Source: Branchiostoma floridae
Taxonomy: Eukaryota > Chordata > Leptocardii > Amphioxiformes > Branchiostomatidae
NCBI RefSeq assembly: GCF_000003815.2
Contig: NC_049993.1
Coordinates: 6,116,183-6,180,182, forward strand
Length of the DNA stretch: 64,000 bases
Reading direction: 5' to 3'
Position 1 is the first letter of the stretch. Each line of letters opens with the position of its first letter. The notes under the pieces are model-generated. The model saw only the letters and a program-made list of their open reading frames with translations. It was not told where the DNA came from and ran no database searches. Shown here in pieces: positions 10,841-24,500 of the stretch. A program made the translations under genes and the position numbers.

Positions 10841-11562
10841 ACTATGTGTTTCTACCTTCCCAGTTTGTAAATAAGTCTGCGTAATGATGTGATTATTGAT
10901 GTACATATGTATATAGTTGGAACAGTTTTTAAGCCATTTTTAACTGTTAACAAGCCCACCAATTCAGCCCTTGGGCTGCTATCAGAAGCTTGTACGTTTT
11001 TATTGTTTTGAACGAATAAACCTGTCATTCATTCATTCATAATACCAAGTCCCCCCTACATTTCTGACATGCCATTGCATAATTAAGTTATGCTTGCATG
11101 CAGAATCTCTCAACAATAGTTGAACACAGGACCAAAATGACAGCATTTACCTTCTAGTAGCCACAGAGAATGCCACAGTGACTGCAATCCATAATCATGT
11201 AAGACTACAGAGATTAACTATACACCATAAATCTGGGTTAGGAGGCTGTTTTGAATGTTTTATGGAGGTACTAGATAGGATTTGGGGTATGGTCTGTACA
11301 GCTTTATCATTCAAAACCTATGATTATTCACTCAACAGCACTCGTTCACCCCTGCCAAACATTCTAACTTACATACTTTCCAGCCATGTAAATCAGCCAG
11401 ACTCTTACAATTAAGTCAATTGCATCCCGTCTTCTCATATATGCCACATAAACTTGATGTCATAACCCAGTGTTGTAACCTCTGAATTAGAAATTTTGAT
11501 TTTTGACATTTCTGTTCTGTTTAGTATACGTAGTTATTGATTATGTATCCTTTGTTCACTTA

Positions 11563-11961
11563 GGCCACACCAATTTTATTTGTTGTTTGTTGGATTTTTT
11601 CAGAAAAAAATTGGGTCAGTCGGTCGAAAAAAGAAATTAAAAAATACTTTTGCAAAAAGTCGGGGGTAGATTCTAGGAGAGATTGAGGGGCTTACTCAAG
11701 CTACACAACAGAAATAACATTTAGGGGGGCCCTGGTAGCAAAGTTCAAAGTTTGAAGAAAAATGATAAATGTACCATCCAAAATATAGGCATGAACAGCT
11801 ACTGGAATTTGAGGCCCTTAGTTAATTTGAGAAAGGAAAAGCAGTGAAAATTTGTCAACACAAGGTGTGGCCATCAATTTGATAAGTTTTTTTTTTTCAA
11901 ATCAGAACAAAAAAAAAAGGGTCGGGAAATCTGAGAAACAACAAATGAAATTGGTGTGGCC
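11563..11961. mobile_element. MITE, GGCCACACCAATTT ends, TTA target duplication
   Basis: Left end GGCCACACCAATTT and right end AAATTGGTGTGGCC are inverted copies that extend through a TTTGTTGTTT-type block. TTA occurs on both sides (11560-11562 and 11962-11964), fitting PIF/Harbinger. 399 bp, no coding frame. Confidence 0.75.
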
Positions 11962-12583
11962 TTATGTTGTAATATCCTCTGTTCATTTACATTATATGTT
12001 GGTGCATGTTTTATTAGCATGAAGCCGTCTCACACGTGTCATACAGTTGTGTCCCTGTGAGACTTAGTGCTCCAGTAGACGAGAGGGTGGAGAAGGAATT
12101 GCACACCCCTCCTTCACCATAAAAAGTCATGTGCAGGTCAGGCAAAACAGGTAAAAATGCCTGTCTGCCTGCTCATCTGTCGAAACGACGGGAGAACCAC
12201 ATATTAGCATGCGGGCTGGGCGTTTCTGAAACACACCTTAATAAGATATCAATCATTCATTCATATAAATGAGATTTCAACAAGCACGATATATATGCGC
12301 TGAGGATTTGCCTGGTGGATATTGATTCATGGTTTTAATTTCGTTTGATGTAAAGAAGAACATTGCAGTATAGTAGACTGTTTCACATGTATGCCTACCA
12401 GCAAATCTTATTACCTCCATAATATCATGGAGGTTATATTTTCAGTAACATTTGTATGTCTGTCTGATTGATTGGCTTTATATCGGTGTGTTGGTAGGGT
12501 GTGACAAAAACTGGAAATTATTAATAGATTTCAGACCCCTTAGCAGCTCGGATAGGTACTGCAGCAGGACTTTTGGCTTGGAT

Positions 12584-12887
12584 NNNNNNNNNNNNNNNNN
12601 NNNNNNNNNNNNNNNNNNNNNNNNNNNNNNNNNNNNNNNNNNNNNNNNNNNNNNNNNNNNNNNNNNNNNNNNNNNNNNNNNNNNNNNNNNNNNNNNNNNN
12701 NNNNNNNNNNNNNNNNNNNNNNNNNNNNNNNNNNNNNNNNNNNNNNNNNNNNNNNNNNNNNNNNNNNNNNNNNNNNNNNNNNNNNNNNNNNNNNNNNNNN
12801 NNNNNNNNNNNNNNNNNNNNNNNNNNNNNNNNNNNNNNNNNNNNNNNNNNNNNNNNNNNNNNNNNNNNNNNNNNNNNNNNNNNNNNN
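12584..12887. other. Assembly gap (N)
   Basis: A run of unknown bases. Confidence 1.
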
Positions 12888-13189
12888 CTTCAGACATTTG
12901 AGTGACAGCTTTTGACATAAGGACAAAGTGGGGCAGGTTTTGGCCCCGTAACATTCAATTTTGCAAGGGTGTTTTTGTAAAAAAAATTGTCCAAAGAGGT
13001 CTCTACATTGGGATAAATCTAAAAATGGCCAGAAAGAAATCGAAATAATTAGATAAAAACTGACTTAAGGCCCGTTGGAATCAGTTAAGATGTTTTAAAC
13101 ACCTTTATTCGCTAGCAGTGATGTACATGTATGTTGGGATTCTGCAAGTAGCCGATCAGAAAACACTACGATTTTTCCTGTAAGCTATT

Positions 13190-13325
13190 CCATTCAATAA
13201 TTCATCCAACCATTCATTCCTTCATTTGTGATGGTCAGTTATTCATCCATCCATCCATCCATCAATCCATCCGTTCATTCATACATCGATCCAGTCATTA
13301 ATCCATATGTCCATTCATTCAATAA
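13190..13325. repeat. Microsatellite (ATCC/ATTC)n
   Basis: Imperfect tandem CATT and CATC/ATCC tetramers, with the cleanest run at about 13243-13262. Confidence 0.8.
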
Positions 13326-14462
13326 AATACTATTCAGTACATACAAAAACACCAGTGACTATATTTCACTGAAGGACAACATCTTAGAATTCAAAGCACA
13401 TCTTGTACCTTTAGGATTATTTCACATATTACTTCACATACATGTTGTCTTTAAAGTGCAAAACTTATACATCACAAAAATCCGATTACATTGTAACCAT
13501 TGGCTAGGTGTACATATACACGAGGTATGTCAGAAAAGTAAACTATAATAACTGAACCACAACTGAACCAAAACCTAACCTAAACAATTGTCAAAAAAGG
13601 ATTGCAGTAAACATTAGAAAATGGAGAGAGGAATCAAAGAGAGAGTTTACAGATTGACAATAGAGACAGGAAAAATACGGAAAATTGAGAAGAAAGAAAA
13701 AAATTACACATAGTTCACACAAATGAAGGATATCTTATAATTTGGCAGTACAAAAAGCTGCTCAATTCCCTGTGTACAATACACAACTGTACTATGACAA
13801 ATATCTACCCGTGTCACTTATAATCAATATAACATCACAACAAACAAGTTGCCATCTAACAAGTCATGTTTTGCTTGCACTGGCCTCTTCTAATCCTTAC
13901 AATTCAAGTAGAAACAGAACAAGTAAAATCAGCCCCTTTACTACCTTCATGCCCCTTCAGTTATAGAAAATCGGTGCTCTATCTATATAGTAATTGATAA
14001 TTTAACAGTCTACATTCTGTCAAACGTAAAGAATTGTCAATGTTTAACACATACAAGTCATCATTGCACTCATCTCTAGTTACCTGTAAAAGCTCCAGTT
14101 GCCTGTAAAATCATCAGATCTTTTTCTTTTACAAAGATTTTCGATATCACTGATTCCATGTGTCTAATACGTTTATGAAGGTTAGATGTGTCTAATAATT
14201 TACCTGAATTGTTCAGATGGTACTACATGTAGTAAGATTACAAATAACCAATTGCAGCACACCATATAATGCACTGCCAGAAAACTGGCTGTGAGGTCAA
14301 ATGTTAAAAAATGAAATTTGCTTTGCAACTTACTATTCACAGATTGTCAACCAGCAAAACAGCACTTAGTGACTGTCAAAATACTGTAAAGCTACACGAC
14401 TTGGTGCACCTGAATTTGAGAGATTTAGAAAAGTTGTAAAACTTGACCACAACAGATCATAT

Positions 14463-14878
14463 TAGGGCTGGGTACCGGTACAGAAAATTCAGGTCCAGGT
14501 CCGGTTCAGGTCCAGGTCCGGACCTGAACCTGGACCTGATGCAGTATGACTCGTACCAATGGTCCATTTCACTACAAAGAAATCTGTTTGGTGGAGTTAG
14601 ACTTACACTGGCGTTTTAAAATCCTACAACGCTAACTGCACCTGTACGATTGGCTGTAAAACTTGGTAGAAATTACTATAAACTCTACACTACTTAACTC
14701 TTGTTATTTTCTTCCACCTGCAAGCGCCAAAACGTGTGAATGTCTGATAAAATAATCTGTTAATTTTCTAATCGGTCCAACATCCGGTCCACCTATTTTT
14801 TTCAGGTCCGGTTTTTCTGGACCGGTCAATAAGAAAAACCGGTTTTGTACCGGTACGCTGTACCGATACCCAGCCCTA
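14463..14878. mobile_element. hAT-type MITE, 8-bp target duplication GATCATAT
   Basis: The 416-bp element begins TAGGGCTGGGTACCGGTACA and ends with the inverted form. GATCATAT flanks both sides (14455-14462 and 14879-14886). Near both ends GGTCCGG/GGTCCAGG words repeat. The 8-bp duplication and TAGGG end fit hAT. No coding frame. Confidence 0.9.
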
Positions 14879-15170
14879 GATCATATCTTTCCAGACTTCC
14901 CAGTAGATTATGTGACACTTAAAATGTACATCATGTAGATAGGACACATATCTGCAAATTTGAAGAATACCTGAAAGGTCACCACATTACAAAATACCAC
15001 ATTTTTCAATCATACACAAGAGGAATGAAAAGAAGAAGGCTACATGTTCCTATCTGAAGATGATATTCACCAGGTAAAATATTGTCTTCTTTGTTACTCA
15101 TCTGTTATACATGCCATTACTTAATCAATGCTAAACAACTGCTCATACAAAACTCCAGGACCTATTTTCT

Positions 15171-15256
15171 AGCTCGAGTACCGTCCTCCGTAGTGAGAGC
15201 CGGCTCAATCCTTTCCCTTACTAACCATGGTCACTACAGAGGATGGTACTCAGGCT
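15171..15256. repeat. Short foldback repeat, GAGTACCGTCCTCCGTAGTGA arms
   Basis: GAGTACCGTCCTCCGTAGTG is mirrored by CACTACAGAGGATGGTACTC about 50 bp away. Related copies lie at 36208-36301 and 49365-49499. Confidence 0.5.
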
Positions 15257-15515
15257 ATCTCTGTTCTGTTGTTGCATCTGATGGTCACAGCCTTAGAGTT
15301 GTAGAGTCAGCAGACATACAGATCATATGACCATTATTATAAATAGAAGATTTTTTAAGGTTCCCTTGAGTAGTTTTTTTCAAAGTCCACAGCAGAAGTG
15401 CTGACACCTCAATCTTACAGATGTTACCAGGGTGTCATAACTGCCTGTTAAGAGCTAAAATCTATCAATTTGATTGATTGATAAGCCACTGGTTGGAAGC
15501 CATCTGTTGCCATAG

Positions 15516-18500
15516 TTACAGCTTGAGCTTCCAGATGGTTGCCATAGCAACCTTGGACTGTCCCTGAGAGTCCTGGAACGGGTACTCCTGTTCCTCTAGC
15601 AGATTAAACCTGGAGCAAACAAACAACAGAATGGCTATATTTGTTAAAATTTAATTACACATTTCAGGTCAGCCGTTTTGTCTTAATCCAAGGTCCAAAT
15701 CAGTTAAGCCAGTGCCTTATGCCGGTCCAATTGTAATGACTTTGACTTCTTGTGGTTTAAAGTCTTATAAAGGTGGTGGTGTGTCACACTAAGGTACAAG
15801 TAAAAGTAAACTCACTTCTTGCTCAAGTCAGCCGAGAGTTCCTCTTTCCCAATCTTCTGTGAGATCACCACGGCGATCCCGTTGTCAGTAACGATCTCCC
15901 ACAGCCGCAGCCACCAGGCTAGTGGAGACAGAACAACATGTCAACAACAACATGTCAACAGTGTGGGAACAACAAGTCAACAATACACGAACAACATGCC
16001 AATGATGCAAGAACACCATATAATTATACAACTCCAAAACATTCATCCAGGGAAAAGTATACTTAGCCAATCGAACTGTCTCACTGTCTCACCAGAAAAC
16101 TCATACTTACTGATAATATTTTGTTATTCTGTATGTAGCCTGCCTTGTAGTACCATTGTCTATATAGCTAGTAGTTAGTTGCCATAAATTGTACCTTGTG
16201 TGATTGTTGAGCAATAAAGTCATTCATTCATACATTCATTCATAGAAAGCAAAGCACCTTTGCTCAAAATGCAGCAATTTTAAACTCTGACCTTTAGGGT
16301 TGGTGACCCTGTCCAGGAAGTCCAGCAGGACCAGGTCAGATTTGGGGATCTCGTTGGGCACCCAGGTCATCTGGAGAAGACAGCAACATTTATCACAGTC
16401 AAGATTCAATTGAAATACTGCAACAATCTCCCACTACCTGGTATCTGTAAGCTTCCCTGGCTATCTTACAGTTACACTGTAATCAGTACGAATTCGAGGT
16501 TCACTTCTGTTTCAATCAACCATTTGTCATTACATAGATATAATAAATGAAACAAATTTAGTTCTGCTTTGCACACTGTAGGGAGAGGTACATGTATGTG
16601 TGTGTGTGTGTGCAAGTGTGTCTGTGTGTGTGCATGTGAGTGTATGTGTGAGCGTGTGTGTGTGTGGGGGCAAGTGTGTATGCATAATATGTATATGTGT
16701 GTGTGTCTGTATGCGCATGTGTGAGTGTGTGTGTGTGTCTGTGTGTGCATGTGAGTGTATGTGTGAGTGTGCATGTGTGTGTGTTTGCGCATGTGTGAGC
16801 ATGTGTGTGAGTGTGGGGGCAACATCTTCCTGACCTGTTTGAAGGTCAGCCTGTCCCTCTGCACGTCCGCTGGAATGCTGACAGTGACGGTCCCGTTCTC
16901 GGTACAAGGCTTCTTTGCACTGTTCTGCGGAATAGGCATCGGCCAGTGAAACTCCCCTGTCTTCTGCAGCGTAATAGCAGCATCCAGGCATCGACCACAG
17001 TAGTCCACACCTATCACCTGCATCAACATTAGAATAAAATACGATTAGTGAGAAAAAACAAATTATATAACCTCTCTGTAGACAAGCAAAGGAAATAATT
17101 ATTATGTTTAATTATGTGATATCTGTCGGTTAATGACTGGATAACAAAGTTTGTTATTCACAACCAGGGCTTTAGCCAGCTCGAAACTTTTTTCCGTCAG
17201 CCAATCGTCGCGAAAATTAATTAGAAGGACCAACGTCCTTGGAAGGACTGAACTGAGACCTTGAAAAACGGGTTTTAATGAGATTATCGTATGCGAAAGG
17301 GCACCGACACACATTGTCAACAATCATAACAATAGCAAAACAAACAGTGTGTGGCTTTTACGGCCGTGGATGGCATCCCCAAGCCGCCTGAAGCTTCCAC
17401 CAAGGATTTTTGTCCGTCAAGGTTGACGGATTGGTTTGAAAATTTTTCCGTCAGACGCAACAAATTTCCGTCAATTGACGGAAAAACGGAATCTGGCTAG
17501 AGCCCTGTTCACAACCAAATGTTTTTTCAACTTAAGTAAATGAAGAAGATGAGAGATGGTCATTGAAACATGGGCTCTCGTAAGAAAAAGTGGTAGTAAA
17601 TAAAGACCACTGATATCTAATCAGTTATGGTAAAAATTGGCAGATGCAACTGAGGCATCTACGCTACGCATAGCCCTTTGTTGCGGACACATGCTAGTTG
17701 GGCAGCCTTGGCTGTGCATGCTGAACAGTCAAACCAATAAATAACTAAATGAATAAATACTACACTACTCTTTCAAGCATTCAATGGAAGCTTTGACTCT
17801 TAAACATAGATGTCAAAACTGGTGAGGAAACTATGAATAAGTGTTTAATACAAAAAGGTGAGGACAAACCTCCTTGTAAGTTTTGGCCAGCTGGTACGTC
17901 ACTCCTCCTGTCCCACATCCCAGCTGTACAACCTTCTGGAGTGGACAGCCGTAATGGATCGCCTTCTCCACACAGAAATCTGCCAGCGCCTTGGAGTAGT
18001 TCTGGCCACCATCCCCGTACTGCAGGGCCAACATGGCCGCCAGGGCCTCTTCTGTTTCCTGGTGGAACTGTCTGTTGGTGCTCGCCATCGGGACGACCTC
18101 CAGACCGACTGTTTCCGGCACAGTCAGATCATTTTCTGGAGACCATAGGAATAGATCAATATGATTAGCATCCCTGAAATGTGTGGTGGGGAGAAGGCTG
18201 TGGTAAACATTTTCTTTTGGCGACACTGGAACAAATCTAAAACAGTAGAGTTATTCTACAAAGGAGCATCCACATTGATTGCTGGGTCAAAATATGAAAT
18301 GCACAACAGTGTATCTGTACAGCCTCTCAAATGAGGGCACAATACCTTGCAGATTTCTTCCTGAAAAGAGTAATTTTCTAAAAACAATCCTGTACTTCCA
18401 GCAATGGTTTCAACGAAGAATTTTGCCACAAATTACAGAAAATTTACCTAGGAACACAGAATGTAATTGGGAGCATGAATATAGGTACTTCCACCAAAAT

Positions 18501-21500
18501 GTAGTGCAAGTAACCCCTCTTCAAACAATGTGGAAGCTCTGTCAGAAAGGAAAACTGGAGCAGAAAAACTGCAAAAATAACAAATGTCCACAGAGTAAGG
18601 CGTGTCCCCTTTTCCTGCCACAAACAGAACATTGCTTAAAACAGGCCTGGACAGTTACTTGTCCTGGTACAGTTAGAATATCCTTTTCTTGCTGAAAAGC
18701 AGCAGACAGCCCCAAATAGTAACAGCATCACTTCAAACAAATATGTCAATTGCTCAATGATCAACAAATGCTTGACACCAGGAACGCAGACACCAATGCA
18801 GCTTGTTGGTTAGGATTAGGAAGGCAGAAATGAAAAGCAGACAATGAGCAAACATGAAGTTTCTGTGCAGCTTTTGTAAGTTTGAAAAAAGCAATAATCA
18901 GTCAACATGCTCCAGTGTTTGGAAGCATTTCATGAAGATGATATGCACACACAATGTAAATGGAGGCTGTTCTACAAGAGATATCATCATCAAACTGGTT
19001 CACTCTGGTTATCAGAAGGACCAGTCCATCTTTTTTAACTTGAAACAGCTAATCCAAGTCCAAATGAACTTAAGAGGGTCAAGGTTCAGACAGATGTTAA
19101 AATTATGATCTACAGGTTTGCTTGAAATGGGCCAGAAAATAAACTCTAAAATACTTTGATTCCATCATATTATAAAAGTCCTTCAAAGAAAGATCCCTAA
19201 AACATCAGTTTTGGGGTTCCCAGAAGATGTCAACATGGCCTGATACAAGAACTGTGCCTATTCACTTCAGCAATGATCTAACACTTGACTTTCACTATGA
19301 TTTCTGAAATCTACAGGTAGTACAGTCAAAATGATCTTACTTTTCTGTAAAAAAATTGTTATAGAACACAACATTGAGCTGACAATTGGAGCCAACGCAT
19401 TTTCAAAACGATTTCAACCAGTAAATATAAAGAAACATCACACAATGTATCAAACAACGCTGACTGTCACAACAAAACAGTCAGATTCAGGACGGCTCCA
19501 TTTTGCCTGCAGGAGTGAGTAGATTACGTCGAAGACAACTTGTCAGTGTCATCGACGTTACATGTCTACAAGCTGCTTGGATTTCTGGAAACCAAAAATG
19601 ACATATCTAGAAATACCTGCACAGGAGATTTTGATCGGGATGAGTTTGATCGGGATGTAAAATTAGGATCCTTTGGGGGAATTCTTCGCAAGTCTGGAAA
19701 CGGGCCTCGTCACAGGACCAGCGCAACCTGTTGGGTACAAACTGGACAGACAGCATAGAGGTGTTTAGTGAACCCAAGGTCTGCCTCAAGCCTATATACG
19801 GACCAAACATCAAGGTGAGCAGACATGGGTGTCAGGAAATACAGTCAAACCTGTCTGTAACGGCCACTGAAGGACTTCATAATCATAGGAAAAAGCCTTA
19901 GGAAAAATCTGGTTATTTTACTTTTTGTACTAGTGGCCCTGACAAAAAGGTGGCCTCTTGTATCAACAAGTTTGACTGAATAAAAAGAACAGAAAACAAG
20001 AGTTTTTATTGACATAATGGACAATGCTGCATTGCCATGAAGCTTCAAATGTCTGAAGTACTCCCAAAATTTTTACAGAGTTGCTAGTTATCAATAAGAC
20101 ATCTTGTTATGGGGACCAGAATTGAATATCTGCAAATACAACAGAAATCATGTTGAAGTAAGATGTGATCTTTCTCTTCCTTTTTTTTGGAATAAAGAAA
20201 TTAGTTATTGGCCTAAAAATTGGTTATGTAGCTCGTGTCATTTGCAAGCAGTGGCAACGCCACATTGCAGTATTCAATAGTTTTAAAGCCAACAGGAGCA
20301 GCATCATGTTTAAATCTCAATAGAAAATGAATACCTAACCCTTCTATCATTTGCTCTTTTTCTAGTTTCCTTTTCTGTAGATTGTAATTTTTTTCCCTTC
20401 TCTTTCTATTGATTTTTTTTCATATTTACATGTACTTTCAGTCCCATCAAAATCTTTCTGCTTCAATTCTTCAGTAATCTTTGTTCTCAGACCTGAGTTT
20501 TAATTTTTTAAATATTAATCATACAACAGATATGGCAGCACATGCTGTCACTTTATAACAAACATGACAATGCAGGATGTAAAATGGAGGCATACATTTA
20601 GGTTTAACCTGAATATTTCAGACTGGGAAGAGACAAGAGGGTTCATTTACAAAAACAGTCTGAAGACTTCTCCCAGTTTTGCTTTTGTAAAAAATGTAGC
20701 ATTGGTTTCAAAAAGAGACAAAATATGAATATCTTTTCCCATACATTATGGATGGTAATGTCAATAAAACGCAATTCCATAGTGTATAGGTAGTGTATAG
20801 AAAGACAGGATCCAAATTCCAAGCTACATGGAATACAGATAAATTCAAGAAAATTACAGAAAAAGAACAGGAGAAGGTTGCAAGAAGCTGTTCATTCTGT
20901 CTTCTTACTCTGTCTTGAGCCTGTAGTAGAGAACTTTGTGAGTTAGCATGCTACAAGTAGATAGCAGATGAAACGGGTGGTTTCACAACTCAACATGCCG
21001 TTTCCAATCAAACAGAATTTTCCTCTTTTGCACCTCATGTAAGAAGGGAATAGGGGATGGGCAGGAATGCTGTGCACTGTGACATTGGCTCTACCTGGTC
21101 TTCTTTGCCGGTAGGTTTGAGAGCAAAACAATTGCCTACGTTATGCAAAGCTCTTCGAGGGAATTTAAAACTATTTCTAAAAATCTCAATTGCAGTTTCA
21201 AATGCTAGAAGATTTTACTGTATCAGTGATGTTTAACGTTTCTACTTCAGTCATCAAAAAGAAATGTTATAAAGATACATTTGACCTTCTTTACTCTCTT
21301 GTAAATCATCTTGCTAAGTGCTTTTTTTCCAAATGTGGTCAGGGTAGTTGTAAGTCTTTCTGTGGGAATTGCACAAAGTTGTGATACCATTCTAAGTGTG
21401 CGGAGTTCTTGACAAGCAAGAATCAAATTTACAAACTTGCCATTTGTCTTACCTTCCACCCCCGCTCCTAAAATGTACACTTCCGTATTCACCATGACTA

Positions 21501-24500
21501 CGGGCGACTTCCCCCCACCGGGCAGAGTCCGTGCCACACGGAAGCCAGCGTGTTGGTAGAAGTGGCGGCGGAAACCCATGCGAGAGAAGCGGGAGTTGTA
21601 AGTACCGTCAGAGGCCCAGGAACCACCCTGAAACAAACATACAGTAAGCCTTTTGATAGGACACAAGTTTGAAAGGTTTTCTCTTAAGAAATTTGACAAG
21701 ATTTTAAAGTCTGATTACATCATCCCTCTTGACACATATCAACTAAAGGTAATGTGGTACATAATGTATGTCTGACATTTGAAGGTTTAAACAAATTCAG
21801 TGGTGAGAAATCGTAACGTTCTTTGTAAAGAACCAGGTGGTAGGAAATTTGTACAAATATTATTGATCAATAATGCTAGTTCACCTTCATCTGTGGGGTA
21901 ACCTATATCCGTTGAATAAAAAACAGGGTACTTTGGGATATCAAATTGAGGGACGGTGGTTTCAAACTGTAATATTTTAAATGCATTCCCAAACCACCGA
22001 CCGTCAACTTCTTATCCATAAATCCGCTTTTAAAAACAGCAGATTTAGCTTACCCCACGGATAAAGGTGAACTAGCGCTAATAAGTTTACTGGAGCTATA
22101 TTTACCAACATGAGCCCATGGCGGGAATCGAAGCAGGGAGAGGCATAGTCGTCATACAGGTGGTGCTGCTTGTAGCCAGGCAGGCCGTTAAAGTGGTCCT
22201 CCACCCACTCCCAGACATTCCCGTACACATCGTGGAAGCCAAGGTCGTTTGGAGGGTAAAAATCGACAGGCTAAGGTGGTAAGACAGTATGTGAGAAACT
22301 GTACATGAAACCATTTTCAATATGATGACTTCTTCTCTAACTATTCTGACAAAAACCAGAACCAAGTCTTCAGTACATTGAGAAATGTAGAAAATAAATA
22401 AATCCAAATATCATTCATTTGTCCATCAAGCTGACCCATTGCTGCATGGACATAAGAAATACATGTACAAATTAAAGCTCTTGTTAGAAACGCAAGTCAA
22501 CACATTTCTCCGGCTGGACATTCTCTTGGTCCTTGGTTTTCCCATCGTTACAACGGATAAGTGTCTCTCCCACCTTGACATTAAATCACCCCAATATGAC
22601 TTCCATGCTAAATGATAGGAAGCACCAGTGCCTAACCGATGATGATCCGAAGGTCAGCCTAAAGTTGGCCTGTGGATCCTTGTGGAACACAGGGTCAGAG
22701 GTCACGCCCTTGCTGGGGTCGCCCAGTACAACGCCCCGGATCATGTTGAACTCTGCCTCCGTCAGCATGCGGAACTCCGGACCTTTCCAGGCGCAGAAGG
22801 CGCGAGCTTCATGGTAGTTCACCACCACCGGCCAGTCCCAGGGCATCTCCATTACATCAAATATCACTCGCAGCCTGGGAGGAGGAGAGAGCATTTGAAT
22901 TTAGCAGGTTAAAGCATCAGAGCCTTACAACCATCCAGGGCTCTAGCCAGCATCCGTTTTTCCGTCAATTGACGGAAATGTGCTGCGTCTGACGGAAAAA
23001 TTTTAAAACCAATCTTGACGGACAAAAATCCTTGGTGGAAGCTACAGGCGGCTTGGGGATGCCGTCCACGGCCGTAAAAGCCACACACTGTTTGTTTTGC
23101 TATTGTTATGATTGTTGACAATGTTTGTCGGCGCCCTTTCGCATACGATAATCTCATTAAAACCCGTTTTTCAAGGTCTCAGTTCAGTCCTTCTAATTAA
23201 TTTTCGCGGTTTTCGCGACGATTGTAATTGGCTGACGGAAAAAAAATTCGAGCTGGCTAAAGCCCTGCAACCATCCCTGAGTGGGCGCCATACGCTTCCT
23301 GTAACTTATGATCCACTGCTCACCAAGTCATGTGTGCTATCTACATAACGTGACTCATAGAAGCAGTGGATTGTTCACTCCTTGACAAAGACTAGAGCCG
23401 TTCAGTCGAAAATTTGGGAAAGTCCAATTTTCATGTTGGAGATTTAAGTTAAACTTTTCCAGAAGGTCTTTTACCAACACAGATGAACTTTCAAGTTAAG
23501 GTTAAAGCATCACTATATATTTACAATAGAGTTATACCAAAGACTCTTGTTTAAACAAATGGTGCATAAAGCTTTCTCTGTTAAACACTCTGTTAAACAG
23601 CATCATGAAAAGGCCGCGTTTGGCAAGGCCAAGGACAAGTCATTCCAAACTGTTGGATGTTGAAGGAAGTGAAAAATACAAAATACATTCCAGACATTTA
23701 CCTGAAATCTGGATTACATTCATCTTCCTTCTGGTGTCCATTGGCTGTGCCATTCTGGTGTCCATTGCTGGTACCGTTCTGGTGCCCGTTGCTCGTTCCA
23801 TTCTGGGCCCCGTTTTGAGGACTACCATTCCCATTGGAGTGCCCGATACTTGGGTCAGTGTAGGTTGTGGAGAAGTGCTCTGGCAGGCAGTGGGAATGGG
23901 AAGAAATGACAGCCCCACAGCCAGACTTGCATCCTGGAATATTGAAAGCAAATTTAATAAAATACCAAGAACAACAAATAGTAGTTCTCTTTACACCAAT
24001 TTGTAAGTTGCTCAGATTTGATACTACTCAGGGCTCGAAATTCATTTATGGGATTAGGTGCACTGGTGCACCCAACCTAGAAAATTGGGTGCACCAAATA
24101 TTTTTTGGGTGCACCACATAAAATAAAGTAAAATATCACACAGTTTTTGGGCACTAAAAAGATCGATGAACACAGATTCCAACTTCAAATTCTTAAACAA
24201 GTACTATGACAGACATTTTATTATCTTTTTTAACACATAGATGATAAGAATATGGTGTTTACTAGTATATTGACATCTTTACATACATAAGCCTATGAAG
24301 ATATTTGGGTGCACCCTGTGCACAGCTCCAATTTTGGGTGCACCTGGGTGCACATGCACCCAGTAATTCGAGCCCTGCTACTGGTAAGTAAAAAAATCGA
24401 TCACAGGGTAAAGATACCTTCTTACCTTTGGTACAAACCCAGAATGTGGGATGTCGCGATTGACGGAAACATCGCCAGTTCCAGCCTGAAACAGGAGAAA

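Larger units (their letters stand above)
5531..11040 (+). mobile_element. CR1/L2-like LINE, broken and carrying three DNA-transposon insertions
   Basis: A non-LTR retrotransposon on the plus strand with, in order, an endonuclease domain, a reverse transcriptase with the FVDD catalytic box, a C-terminal tail, and a 3' end AATAAACCTG followed by a CATT/ATTC repeat. The 5' limit is a guess. Frameshifts near 6395 and near 6705-6725 break the endonuclease and linker. DNA elements at 6886-6917, 8000-8530 and 8683-10277 interrupt the rest, and about 409 bases are unknown. It is therefore dead. Such LINEs move by target-primed reverse transcription. It lies between the two OvoA copies. Confidence 0.85.
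11962..14462. other. Intergenic, no gene recognised
   Basis: Contains an assembly gap at 12584-12887, an ATCC/ATTC microsatellite at about 13190-13325 (13228-13327 translates as a spurious Ser/His/Pro-rich frame), and otherwise AT-rich unique-looking DNA. The part near 12020-12265 ends in an ATTCATTC tail and may be a LINE 3' remnant. Confidence 0.5.

Noticed and set aside
16472..17029. Long His/Thr-rich frames on the minus strand
   Set aside because: They are translations of the TG/CA microsatellite joined to an OvoA exon in the wrong phase or reading through its donor.
18279..18695. 138-codon plus-strand frame in an OvoA intron
   Set aside because: No recognisable family, no splice or start context, opposite to the host gene. 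Most likely chance.
23605..24006. Plus-strand 133-codon frame
   Set aside because: It is the antisense of the OvoA Asn-Gly repeat exon; the hydrophobic appearance comes from the repeat read backwards.
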